Assembly: GCA_964555935.1 (NCBI GenBank)
Contig: CAZKUN010000046.1
Span: forward strand, 1-46,291
DNA length: 46,291 nt
Source of the DNA: CAZKUN01 sp964555935
Lineage (GTDB): Bacteria; Armatimonadota; Zipacnadia; Zipacnadales; VGFC01
Reading direction: 5' to 3'
Position 1 is the first letter of the stretch. Each line of letters opens with the position of its first letter. A program made the translations under genes and the position numbers. Positions 25,813 through 34,409 of this stretch are shown here, piece by piece. The notes under the pieces are model-generated. The model worked only from the letters and a program-made list of their open reading frames with translations. It was not told the origin of the DNA and ran no database searches.

Positions 25813-28408
25813 ACTCCAGCGAATGGGTCCCGCCTGACAGCCATTCCAGGCCGAACCGTGCGAAAGTGATCGTCTCGTACGCGTGCCTGTCGCCGCGTTC
25901 GTACAGACACCCGATCGACATGTCCGGCAGCACCGTCAGGCACGAATACGCTGCCGGGCCAAAGTGCAGCACCTGCCCGAGCGGCCACGTGCGGCCCTCG
26001 TCCGTGCTCAGCCGGACGGTCATCTTCTCGCGTTTCGTGCTCGCCGGATTGCTGAAGAGCAGGCGGTTCTTGCCGTGGTCATTGGCGAGCGTGTAGCGCT
26101 GGAAACTGGCCTGGCAGATCGGCTCAACCAACGCCGCGTCGTACCAGCGCTCCGACCATGTCGCGCCCTCATCCGTGCTGCTGGCGATCGCGCGCTGGTT
26201 GTTCTCCTGCCGGTGGTAGTTCCGCATGTTGAGCATCAGCGATCCATCCGCCAGTTCCACCACCTGACACTCGTTCACGCCGTCACCTGTCGCCCCGCCC
26301 AGTTGCCACGTCGCGCCGTGGTCGTCGCTCGTGATGACATGCGAGCAGTACTCCTTCGTCACCGCAACCATGTGATCGCACGGGATCACCATCCGCCCGC
26401 TCGCGAGCTGAATCCCGACGCCTGGGCCCGTCGCGTACCACGTCCAATCGGGCTTCTTGGTGGTCTCCGTGATCTCAGTGATCGGGGCCCATGTCTCGCC
26501 ATCATCATCGCTCTTCGTCAGCCAGACGGTGCGGGTGCCTTCGCTCGTCCGCTCGATGATCTTGCCCTCATGGTCGTGGCCGAGGTTGTGCGTTAGCGGC
26601 ATCCATATCGTGCCCGTGGTCTGGTCGAGTACCGGACATGGGTTGCCGATCGTGTTGACGCCCTCATCGGCGACGAGTTGCAGCGGCCCCCACGTCTTCC
26701 CGCCGTCGAAGCTCCGCTTCAGCACGATGTCGATGTCGCCCGTATCGCTGCCGCTGCCTCTTCGACCCTCGCAGAACGCCAGCACGGTGCCCTTCTTCGA
26801 TACGATCAGCGCGGGGATTCGGAACGTATTGTAGCCCTCCTTGCCGGAGATGAAGATCGCCTGTTGCTCGGGCTGGATCGCGGCCTTCATATCGAGTTCC
26901 TCAATACTGAATCGGACGCTCACCACCGAGTGTTTCTCGCCAGGCTTCAGCACGGCGTAGGTGGTGATCACGAGCGTCCCATCCGGCAGGACCTCAAAGC
27001 CTGGATAGCCCAGATCGACCTTCACCGGGCTGTCGAGAAGCCGGACGCGGTACTGCCCCTCACGCCCGCTGACCGCATCCTCGTACGTGCCGACCCACGC
27101 GGCGAAATCCCCGTAGGTTGGGCTGCCCTTCGCCATGTCGCGGAATGGGATGACCAACCGCCCGTCGGGAGCATACCGTGGCAAGTGTCGGTCACCCGTG
27201 AGGCTGGCCGGCAGCTCGATTGGCTCCGACCACGTCTCGCCGTCATCATCTGAGGTGATGAGGAACGAGTTGTACCGGCGGAGATTCTCCCGCATGAACG
27301 CGGCGATCTGTTTGCCGTCGGGCGAGCGCACCATCGCCGGTTCGCACAAATGCGCCCAAGGGTGTTCGGCGATCATCCGCTCCGGGCCCCACGTCAGCCC
27401 GCCGTCCTTCGAGATGCTCTGCCAGACCTTCAGCCGACCCTCGCCGTGGCCCTGATACATCGCCAGGTGTCGGCCGCCCTCGATGGGGAGTATCGTGATC
27501 GGCGCGACGACGCCGTGCATTCCGTTCGGCTCGAACGGCGTCCACGTCTCGCCATTGTCGAGCGACACGGCTTGGCGGATCGCGCCGTTGCCCTCGATGT
27601 TGAACAGTCGCTCCACGCCATCCGGCCCCGTCAGCCGATGCAGGCACGGGCAGTTGGTGGCGGTCGCCCAGTTCTCGGGCACGGGCAGGCGTTCACTCCA
27701 TGTGAGGCCACCGTCTTCGCTGCGCTTCAGCACGGCCGCCGGTCCGCCATGGCCCAAGGGGTACGTGCACAGCATCGTCTTGTCGTCCGCCAGGAGTACC
27801 GTCGTGGGATGCCCGAGATACTGACCGGGCAGCGTCTCGACGATGACCTGTCGCTCCAGCTCAAGCGCGAGGTCGAGGGTGGGAATCGTGTAGTTCGTCG
27901 GCTGCGAGCGCGGAGGCGGGAGATTCATCAACTCGCCTCCCGCTCGGAACTCTCTGATCCGCATCGTGCTCCGCCACGGGCGGAACGCGATCGTCCCGAG
28001 CCTGCCGCGAGAGCCCTCGATGGTATGGGCCACCTTGCCGTCGATGATGAACTCCAGCTTCGTGCCCGCGCGCGCGACCTCGAACCGGAACGGCTCGCCC
28101 TCGCGGACGAACTCATTCGGCTCACCGAGGAACTTGGTCGCCCCGCCGAAGACGGGTCCCTGCACGAAGAGCTGGCCGTTGGAGCCCTCGAAGCCGAAGT
28201 GGCTGTCGCCATCGATCACGAACGATGCGGCGCTCCTCCCGAGCTTATGGATTTCAAGCTCCGCCTCTATCCGGAAATCGCCCTCGCCAATCGCCTTGCC
28301 GGCCCAAAGGAAGTTGCCCACGCCCGAGCACTCGGTGTAGCCATCGCCCCGAGTCCAAATCTCGCCCTCCTCACGCACCAATTTGGGGATGCCCCCTTCG
28401 ATGAACAT
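25811..28408 (-). CDS. Double-propeller sialidase (BNR propeller plus GH33 exo-alpha-sialidase)
   Basis: An 865-residue product. Residues 1-165 look like a concanavalin-type domain (GDFRIEAELEIHKLGRSAAS). Residues about 185-505 form a first propeller with Asp boxes SEDGGLTW, SLDNGETW, SKDGGLTW and SDDDGETW. Residues about 515-865 form a second with SFDGGKTW, SDDDGETW, SDDHGATW, STDEGATW and STDEGRTW. The second has GH33 catalytic hallmarks: TFRIPALIV (first Arg of the triad), NECQVVEL, KNRLLFS and the Tyr region AYSCLTVL with LYERG. It would remove terminal sialic acids. No signal peptide is visible. The ATG is separated from the stop of the upstream kelch gene by one codon and is in the same frame, with GGAGG just before. 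Sialidase call strong; location uncertain. Confidence 0.9.
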   Translation of the reverse strand: MFIEGGIPKLVREEGEIWTRGDGYTECSGVGNFLWAGKAIGEGDFRIEAELEIHKLGRSAASFVIDGDSHFGFEGSNGQLFVQGPVFGGATKFLGEPNEFVREGEPFRFEVARAGTKLEFIIDGKVAHTIEGSRGRLGTIAFRPWRSTMRIREFRAGGELMNLPPPRSQPTNYTIPTLDLALELERQVIVETLPGQYLGHPTTVLLADDKTMLCTYPLGHGGPAAVLKRSEDGGLTWSERLPVPENWATATNCPCLHRLTGPDGVERLFNIEGNGAIRQAVSLDNGETWTPFEPNGMHGVVAPITILPIEGGRHLAMYQGHGEGRLKVWQSISKDGGLTWGPERMIAEHPWAHLCEPAMVRSPDGKQIAAFMRENLRRYNSFLITSDDDGETWSEPIELPASLTGDRHLPRYAPDGRLVIPFRDMAKGSPTYGDFAAWVGTYEDAVSGREGQYRVRLLDSPVKVDLGYPGFEVLPDGTLVITTYAVLKPGEKHSVVSVRFSIEELDMKAAIQPEQQAIFISGKEGYNTFRIPALIVSKKGTVLAFCEGRRGSGSDTGDIDIVLKRSFDGGKTWGPLQLVADEGVNTIGNPCPVLDQTTGTIWMPLTHNLGHDHEGKIIERTSEGTRTVWLTKSDDDGETWAPITEITETTKKPDWTWYATGPGVGIQLASGRMVIPCDHMVAVTKEYCSHVITSDDHGATWQLGGATGDGVNECQVVELADGSLMLNMRNYHRQENNQRAIASSTDEGATWSERWYDAALVEPICQASFQRYTLANDHGKNRLLFSNPASTKREKMTVRLSTDEGRTWPLGQVLHFGPAAYSCLTVLPDMSIGCLYERGDRHAYETITFARFGLEWLSGGTHSLE

Positions 28409-28411
28409 CAG

Positions 28412-29554
28412 TCAACCTCCGTCCTCTCGCTGCGCAATTGGTTTGGCCCGCAGGATAGCCGGCGAGCGGTGTCCTGGTCGATCTTCGCCGCCGGGAATGA
28501 TGAAACCATACGGCATCGGTATCGTCGGCGTCGTGACGAGGCTTTTCGGCAGCTCGCCCATCGTCAGCCACGCATCCGCGACCGTGTCATACGCCAGGAT
28601 GTCGCGCGGGAAGCCGGGGTGCTTGTCCTTCAGCTCCCACGTGCGTCCCGCGTTCGCGCCGTCATCGCCGCCAAGCAGCAGGATGTAGCGCCCATCGATC
28701 ACCGGCGCAGGCGTCGGCGCGGCAACCGCGGGGCGCGGCATGTCGGCCAGCTTCTCCCAGCCCTCGCCCGGCGTGTAGCGGTAGGCATCGCTGAGGTATC
28801 GTCGAGCCGCCTTGCCCTCGTCGTCCGGATACAACTCGCACCCGCTGAACAGGTAGAACGAGCCTCCGCACGAAGCCGCGACGGGGAGGATGCGGGCCGG
28901 GCCGGGCCAGGGGTCGAGAATCTGCCATTCCCTGTTGGCGGTCAGGACGTTCACGGACCAGAAGTTCGCCATGGCCTCGGTCGACGTCGGGGTTTCTTGC
29001 CCACCGGCCACATAGACGGTTCTGTCGATCAGTGCCGCGCTGGTAAAGGCACACGTGGTCGGTAGTGGCGGCTGAAGATCCGGCCAAACGGCGAATCGAG
29101 GCTCCGCCATCAGCACCATAATGAGTTCCCCGGGGCGTCGACCGGGCCGACTCTCGCATTGGTCTAGCCACCCGACCGTGACCACGTCGGCGTAATGTCG
29201 CTCAGCATCTCCTCCGCCCACGCAATACACCCAGTCGCCCCTCTGCACGGTCGCGCCATACGCCGTTGGTCGCGGCAGCGTCCCTTCCGCCGTCCACTCC
29301 GCATCGCCCGGCTTCAGCGTGTAGATCGTGTCGACCCATTCCTTCGTTCCACCATCGAAGAGAGGAGTGGGGAAGTGAGCGCCCCCGGCGACGATGAGCT
29401 GGCCTCCACTGATCCCCGCGAACGCGCCGCTCACCGGCACGGGTAGGTCCGGCAGCGCACCCCATTTCAGGTCTGGCACTGTCGTCTCAAGTTCGTCCGC
29501 CGTGCAGGCGCCCGCGCACAGGGCCATCAGGCCGACCGCCAGTAACCGTCGCAT
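28412..29554 (-). CDS. nanM: Secreted kelch-repeat mutarotase-like protein (NanM / cyclically permuted mutarotase type)
   Basis: A 380-residue product with a signal (RRLLAVGLMALCAGACTADE; a weak lipobox ending at Cys is possible). Kelch blades follow: SGGQLIVAGGAHFPTPLFDG, RGDWVYCVGGGD, DRTVYVAGGQETPTSTEAM, GGSFYLFSGCEL and DGRYILLLGGDDG. This matches N-acetylneuraminate epimerase/mutarotase-like kelch proteins, which speed equilibration of the sialic acid anomer released by sialidase. The adjoining sialidase gene supports the assignment. GGGAGA precedes the ATG. The stop TGA, one CTG codon and the sialidase ATG follow consecutively in the same frame. Enzymatic role is inferred from family and neighbour; a generic galactose-oxidase-like kelch protein is the alternative. 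Confidence 0.78.
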   Translation of the reverse strand: MRRLLAVGLMALCAGACTADELETTVPDLKWGALPDLPVPVSGAFAGISGGQLIVAGGAHFPTPLFDGGTKEWVDTIYTLKPGDAEWTAEGTLPRPTAYGATVQRGDWVYCVGGGDAERHYADVVTVGWLDQCESRPGRRPGELIMVLMAEPRFAVWPDLQPPLPTTCAFTSAALIDRTVYVAGGQETPTSTEAMANFWSVNVLTANREWQILDPWPGPARILPVAASCGGSFYLFSGCELYPDDEGKAARRYLSDAYRYTPGEGWEKLADMPRPAVAAPTPAPVIDGRYILLLGGDDGANAGRTWELKDKHPGFPRDILAYDTVADAWLTMGELPKSLVTTPTIPMPYGFIIPGGEDRPGHRSPAILRAKPIAQREDGG

Positions 29555-29564
29555 GGTGTCTCCC

Positions 29565-31991
29565 TCACTCGACCGGAATCGTCAGCCGCTGCTCGTCGGT
29601 GCCGACGCCGTCGATCTCCACCCGCAGCATTGCCGTGAACGTGCCCGCCTCGGTTGGCGTGCCCGACACCACGCCCGTTTCGGGATCGACGGACAGCCAT
29701 CCCGGGGCATCGACCAGCGACCACGCAGGCTTCTCGATGTTCCAGAAATGCGCGTTGTAACTGCCCTTGCCCTCGATCGACTTGCTCCGCAGATCGCCCA
29801 GGCTTCGGATCGCGTGCGGCTGGTACTCGTACGCGGCACCAACCTCGACTGCCTCGTGCGCGACCGTGGTGATGAGCGGCCTTGGCGCCTCCGCGTAATC
29901 GCTCGGTCCGCTTCGATTCCCATTCTCATCGACCGCTACGACGCGGTAGAACGCCCGGTCCGCGTTGGGCAGGTCCGCGCCCGGCTTGATCACCACCAGC
30001 TCCGTTTCGCCTACCTCGGCCACGAAGTTCGCCGGGAATGTTGGCTCGAGCTTCTCCGCCTGGTTGCCCGTGTTGACGGTATAGTCCGTGTCGCTGATGC
30101 TGAAGCCCTGCTCGTCGCTGCCGTAGACGCGGAACTCCGCGGGAGTTCGGCCCCGCGGGTTCGCGCGCCAGGTGAGCGTGCCGTCGCTCAGCGCGACGTC
30201 CAGCGGCACGCCCACGGATCGTGGCGTGAAGCTCCAAATCTCAGACCATTCCCCCCACACGCCTTGCCCGTCGCGCGCCCGCACTCGCCAGTAGTACATC
30301 TGGTCCGGGTTCAGCAGCCCGTCGTACGGCAGCGCGTGCCGCGCCTGGCCCTTGTCAGCGGTCTTCGCGATCAGTTTGTCGAAGTTTGGTGAGAGCACCC
30401 AGCGCATGTCGGCGCGGCTAGCGAGCTGGAAGTGGTAATCCGCGATCTCGTCACCGTCGGGGTCCTCGGCGGGCTCCCACTCGAAGATGATCCTCGTCCC
30501 CTCCGCGTCTCCCGCATCCGTGGGGAAGATGGGCTCGTTCGGCGCCGATGGCGCGCGCGATGTCGACCGCTCGACCCACGAGTGCGTCAGCTTCACGTTC
30601 CTCGGGCCTTCCGACTCGTCCGCGTAGGCGATTCGATTGTCGCCCAGCGTCAGCCCTGGCAGCGATAGCTGCGCCATCTGAAGGTCGTTCTCGATGAGCA
30701 AGCCATCGAGACCCACCTCACGCCCGCCTTCCATGTCGATTCGCAGCAGATAGGAGTACCGAGCCGGTCCGCCCTGCGCGAAGTGCGGGTCCAGGTCGGC
30801 CTGGACCGTCCCCATATCCACCGGCTCCCACTTCTCCCCGTCGAAGGACAGCGCCATCGAGATGCGCCCGCCCTCGGCCTGGGCCCCGGTCAGCGTCACG
30901 CGTCCGCCGACGATCACGTATGGCATCGCCATCGGGATCACCAGCGAGGCCGTGCCGGCCAGTTTGGGGTGGAGTTTCGGGCTGCGGGTCACGTTGGTTG
31001 CGATGCTGGTCTGGCTCTCGAGCCCATCCAGAAACGACCGGCGATTCACCTTGGGCTCATACCGCCAATACCCGTTGCCGTGCCGCGCCCAGGCCGTCTC
31101 GCCCCAGCCTGTTAGCAGATTCTTGCTCTCCCAGATCCCGTGCGCCTTCTCGCGGTGATCCCACCGCCACTCGATGCTCTCACCGGGCCGCAGCACGAAA
31201 TCCATCGCATGCCCGATGTGCGAATTCCACTCGCCGCCGCGGTCGTCGCCATCGTAGACCGTCAGCGAGGCCGAGAACTCGTCGGTGTTGCGGCTATCGC
31301 CCGAGAGTATCCCATAGGTGTGCGTGCGCTTCATGAGGTCATGGTCACGCACGATGTCGGCCTCCTCGGCGATCGTCTCGTTGTCGCGTAGAAGGCAAAT
31401 GATGTTCTCATCGCCATCCAGCAGGTGCCAGTCGCCGCTATAGTAGGCCTCGCTGGTGCAGTGGCCCTGCGGCCGGCCGGACCGAGTCTGGAACCCAGCC
31501 GCCCGCCAGATGTCGGCCAGCACGTGCGCGTCGTCGCCACACAGCGTGTAGCCATAGACGTTGAGCATCTTCACCGGGTCCTTGACCTCGGCGTCGCCGG
31601 TCGTGGCGTGGAAGCGGTGATGCCGCTGGAACTCCCAGATAGCTCGCACCCGCTCCTCCTCCGACGCATCCGGCGGGAGGTCGCTCACGGCATCATCGAC
31701 GATGTCCTCCATGGTCCGCCATCGATGCCTGCCGTTGACGAGAACCCACGGGTTGACGACCGGGCGCTCGCCGACGTTCTCAAGCCTCACGAACTGGTTC
31801 GGCTCGTACACCTGCCCAAACGCGCCGTAGCCGACCGGATCGCGCGTGTTGACCCCATCCATCGTGCCGCCCATCCGGATCGTGTATTCGTGGGAGGCGC
31901 CGGTGATGGTCTCTGTGTGGCTGCGGGGCATATCATCCGCCGCCAGGCCGACAGCGGGCAAGCAAGAGAGCGCGAGAAGCGATAGGACCAT
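29565..31991 (-). CDS. Secreted transglutaminase-like protein with FN3/Ig-type C-terminal domains
   Basis: An 808-residue product with a signal (VLSLLALSCLPAVGLA). Residues 110-200 form a transglutaminase-like papain-fold core: RAIWEFQRHHRFH, then Cys151 in YTLCGDDAH, His177 in GHCTSEAYYSG and Asp192 in WHLLDGDEN. This gives the Cys-His-Asp triad order of the family. A beta-sandwich region and FN3-like segments follow (FEWEPAEDPDGDEIADYHF, YYWRVRARDG). The end is a putative Ig domain with LSVDPETGVVSGTPTEAG. Bacterial members act as proteases, amidases or crosslinkers, often on cell-surface or glycopeptide substrates. It is first in the minus-strand series with the mutarotase and sialidase genes, 10 bp upstream of the mutarotase. 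A role in opening mucin-like glycoproteins is speculative. Confidence 0.8.
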   Translation of the reverse strand: MVLSLLALSCLPAVGLAADDMPRSHTETITGASHEYTIRMGGTMDGVNTRDPVGYGAFGQVYEPNQFVRLENVGERPVVNPWVLVNGRHRWRTMEDIVDDAVSDLPPDASEEERVRAIWEFQRHHRFHATTGDAEVKDPVKMLNVYGYTLCGDDAHVLADIWRAAGFQTRSGRPQGHCTSEAYYSGDWHLLDGDENIICLLRDNETIAEEADIVRDHDLMKRTHTYGILSGDSRNTDEFSASLTVYDGDDRGGEWNSHIGHAMDFVLRPGESIEWRWDHREKAHGIWESKNLLTGWGETAWARHGNGYWRYEPKVNRRSFLDGLESQTSIATNVTRSPKLHPKLAGTASLVIPMAMPYVIVGGRVTLTGAQAEGGRISMALSFDGEKWEPVDMGTVQADLDPHFAQGGPARYSYLLRIDMEGGREVGLDGLLIENDLQMAQLSLPGLTLGDNRIAYADESEGPRNVKLTHSWVERSTSRAPSAPNEPIFPTDAGDAEGTRIIFEWEPAEDPDGDEIADYHFQLASRADMRWVLSPNFDKLIAKTADKGQARHALPYDGLLNPDQMYYWRVRARDGQGVWGEWSEIWSFTPRSVGVPLDVALSDGTLTWRANPRGRTPAEFRVYGSDEQGFSISDTDYTVNTGNQAEKLEPTFPANFVAEVGETELVVIKPGADLPNADRAFYRVVAVDENGNRSGPSDYAEAPRPLITTVAHEAVEVGAAYEYQPHAIRSLGDLRSKSIEGKGSYNAHFWNIEKPAWSLVDAPGWLSVDPETGVVSGTPTEAGTFTAMLRVEIDGVGTDEQRLTIPVE

Positions 31992-32052
31992 GGTGCTTCA
32001 CCCCCGTGGAAGTTCACGAGGGTTCGTCTCGCGCATGGGCAAGGCCTTTGCT

Positions 32053-32064
32053 GGGGGGGGGGGG
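32053..32064. repeat. G12 homopolymer
   Basis: Twelve consecutive Gs (C12 on the minus strand), 62 bp upstream of the transglutaminase-like start. The length is slippage-prone and could alter promoter spacing. It could also be a base-calling artefact. The remaining intergenic sequence (31992-32360) holds only the small lipoprotein frame. Confidence 0.7.
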
Positions 32065-32158
32065 CTGGCTCTGGCGGAGAACGCGGCGCCGAACGCGTGT
32101 TGAATAGCATGTCCGTCAAGACCCGTACAGATTGTCGCGGACGGAGGAGGCGCTGAAC

Positions 32159-32260
32159 ATGCGCGTATCAACACTGCTTGGCTGGCTCACGTGGCTGCTT
32201 CTTGGCCTGTTGGCGTTGCAGGGATGTGGCGGAGCGGGGGTACACAGGCTCGCGGAGTAG
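32159..32260 (+). CDS. Tiny lipoprotein-like open reading frame (33 aa)
   Basis: ATG at 32159 is preceded by GGAGGAGG at a good distance. The product begins with Arg and a hydrophobic helix (LLGWLTWLLLGLLALQGC), and LQGC is a good lipobox. After Cys only twelve residues follow (GGAGVHRLAE region) before TAG. It could be an entericidin-like mini-lipoprotein, or the remnant of a longer lipoprotein, since the frame continues 24 codons beyond the stop. It is divergent from the transglutaminase-like gene and 100 bp before the aldo/keto reductase gene. No homologue is recognised from memory. Confidence 0.5.
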   Translation: MRVSTLLGWLTWLLLGLLALQGCGGAGVHRLAE

Positions 32261-32360
32261 CACTTCGATGCCGGCGGCCGCGGCATCGGTGAACTCCAGC
32301 CACGGGCGAGCGTTGATTCTACGGTAAGCTCGTAGTCAGACACCGCCCGGAGGACGCCAC

Positions 32361-33254
32361 ATGTCGATGGATCGTCGTCGCTTCCTGAACGCAGCGTTGG
32401 TCGGGGCCGGCGGAGTGTTGCTCGACGGCACTGCCTCCCTCGCCCAGGCGCCGAGCCCATTCGCCCTGCGCCCGCTGGGGCAGACGGGGCTGAATGTCTC
32501 GTTGATCGGCGCCGGAACCGGCATGCGCGGGTGGATGCGCAACTCCAACCAAACCCGCGCGGGCAAGGAGAGCTTCAGCACTCTCATCCGCCACGCCTAC
32601 GAGCGCGGCGTGCGGGTCTTCGACTGCGCCGACCTCTACGGAACCCACCCATACCTTGCTGAAGCCCTAACCGGAGTGCCTCGCGAGGACTACGTCATCA
32701 TCACCAAGATCTGGTGGCAGCAGCGAGGCCTCCCCGAGCAAGATCGGCCGGGCCCCAAGGCATCCGTCGAGCGCTTCCGGCAGGAACTCAGGACGGACTA
32801 CGTCGACCTTGTCCTCCTCCACTGCGTGACCGACCCCAATTGGCAGCAGACCGAGGAATGGCAGATGGACGAGTTGTCCGAGCTGAAGTCCGACGGCGTC
32901 ATCCGCGCCCACGGCGTGTCGGTCCACTCGATCGGCGCGCTTGAGAGTTGCATCAGTAGCCCCTGGGTCGATTCGGTCAACGCCCGGATCAACGCCTACG
33001 GAGACAAGATGGACGACCGCGACCCCGCCGTCGTTGCGGAGGTGCTCAAACGTCTCCACGATGCGGGCAAGGGCGTCGTCGGGATGAAACTCATTGGCGA
33101 GGGCCAATACCGCGACGATCCCCTCAAACGCGACGAGTCGATCAAGTACGTCCTCGGTCTGGGGTCTGTGGACACGATGGTGGTGGGCTTTGAGAAGCCC
33201 GAGGAGATCGACGATTTCGCCGACCGCGTCGCCAACGCTCTCGCCGCTCAGTAG
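32361..33254 (+). CDS. Tat-exported aldo/keto reductase
   Basis: A 297-residue product with a twin-arginine signal, DRRRFLNAALVGAGGVLL, so it should be folded and cofactor-loaded before export. The AKR barrel follows with the catalytic tetrad Asp88 and Tyr93 (FDCADLYGT), Lys116 (ITKIWW) and His154 (LVLLHCVTD), and a cofactor-side segment near VVGFEKPEEIDDF. The family reduces carbonyls or oxidises alcohols with NAD(P)H. Periplasmic AKRs with Tat signals are frequent in planctomycete- and armatimonad-like genomes, where their partner and cofactor supply are unclear. GGAGG precedes the ATG. It is followed by a 92-bp gap and the Gfo/Idh/MocA gene. Confidence 0.9.
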   Translation: MSMDRRRFLNAALVGAGGVLLDGTASLAQAPSPFALRPLGQTGLNVSLIGAGTGMRGWMRNSNQTRAGKESFSTLIRHAYERGVRVFDCADLYGTHPYLAEALTGVPREDYVIITKIWWQQRGLPEQDRPGPKASVERFRQELRTDYVDLVLLHCVTDPNWQQTEEWQMDELSELKSDGVIRAHGVSVHSIGALESCISSPWVDSVNARINAYGDKMDDRDPAVVAEVLKRLHDAGKGVVGMKLIGEGQYRDDPLKRDESIKYVLGLGSVDTMVVGFEKPEEIDDFADRVANALAAQ

Positions 33255-33346
33255 TCTGCCCCCGCAAAGGCCCCCGCAACTCCCCCGGCGAATTCGCCAG
33301 GACCTGACCATAGACCCCTGACCAACCCGCATCCGGAGGGATTGCT

Positions 33347-34402
33347 GTGAGCAAGATCGGCATTGGCGTATTGAGCTACGCGCATGGGCACGTGACATCG
33401 TACTCGCATGAGATCGCTAACCTTGATGACGCCGAGATTCTACGCATCTGGGATGATGACATCGCGCGTGGCGAGGGCGCGGCTAGCGGCTTCGGCGCGA
33501 CCTTCACTCCGCACATCGAGGACGTCCTCAACGATCCCGCGATCGACATTGTCTTCATCGCGTCTGAGACCAACAAGCACGCCGACCTCGCTGTGGCCGC
33601 CTGCGCCGCGGGCAAGAACGTGGCGCTGCAGAAGCCGATGGCGCTCAGCATGGCCGACTGCGACCGCATCATCGACGCGGTCGACCGCAACGGCGTCTTC
33701 TTCTCGCTAGCCTTCCAGATGCGCTACGACCCGGCCAACATCCGGATGAAGGAACTCATCGACGGCGGCGATCTCGGCAAGGTCGGCATGCTGCGCCGGC
33801 GCCACTGCATCCCCGTTCTCTTCAACGATGGCTTCGTCAACGGGCCCAGCAGCTGGCACGTCGATCCCGTCGCGAACATGGGCATGTGGATGGACGATGC
33901 CTCCCACGCCACTGACTTCTTCCTCTGGATGCTCGGCGAGCCCGTCAGCGTCACCGCCGAGATCGACAACGTGCTGACCAACGTCGCGCCCGACGACACC
34001 GGCATGGCCATCTACCGGTTCGCCAATGGCGAGATGGGGATGCTCTTCAACAGCTCCGTCGTCCACGTGGGTGAGAACACGACCGAGATCTACGGTGACC
34101 GAGGTGTCGCGATTCAGAACTACGGCGACGGTCCCGCGCTGACGATTCCGCCGCCCGAGGGCGCTGTCGCGCTCCGGTACTACGACAGCCAGGCGCCTGA
34201 GAAAGGATGGCAGGATCAGGGCATCGAGATCCCGGCCGGTCACGGCGTGCGAATCCAGTCCGTCGCCCGCAACATCCTCGACGCCTACAAGGCCGGCGAG
34301 CCGACCGTCACGGCTCGTGACGGCAAGCTCTCAACGGGAATGATCCTGGCCGCATACCGCTCCGCCCGCGAGGGGCGGCGCGTGGACCTGCCATTGGAGT
34401 AG
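33347..34402 (+). CDS. Gfo/Idh/MocA-family oxidoreductase
   Basis: A 351-residue protein starting at GTG with GGAGG upstream. The N-terminal NAD(P) Rossmann fold starts IGIGVLSYAHGHVTSY, and the conserved lysine is in NVALQKPMALS (Lys96; a QKP variant of EKP). The C-terminal substrate domain contains MWMDDASHATDFFLWMLGEP, the region of the usual His/Asp substrate-binding residues. Such enzymes oxidise or reduce hydroxyls of sugars, inositols or amino sugars. There is no signal peptide, so it should be cytoplasmic. Only seven bases separate it from the glycoside hydrolase gene, so it belongs to that operon and probably acts on a released sugar. The specific sugar is unknown. Confidence 0.92.
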   Translation: MSKIGIGVLSYAHGHVTSYSHEIANLDDAEILRIWDDDIARGEGAASGFGATFTPHIEDVLNDPAIDIVFIASETNKHADLAVAACAAGKNVALQKPMALSMADCDRIIDAVDRNGVFFSLAFQMRYDPANIRMKELIDGGDLGKVGMLRRRHCIPVLFNDGFVNGPSSWHVDPVANMGMWMDDASHATDFFLWMLGEPVSVTAEIDNVLTNVAPDDTGMAIYRFANGEMGMLFNSSVVHVGENTTEIYGDRGVAIQNYGDGPALTIPPPEGAVALRYYDSQAPEKGWQDQGIEIPAGHGVRIQSVARNILDAYKAGEPTVTARDGKLSTGMILAAYRSAREGRRVDLPLE

Positions 34403-34409
34403 ATACGAA

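Noticed and set aside
33287..33298. Short palindrome GGCGAATTCGCC between two genes
   Set aside because: Only twelve bases, with no context for an operator or terminator; likely chance in GC-rich DNA.
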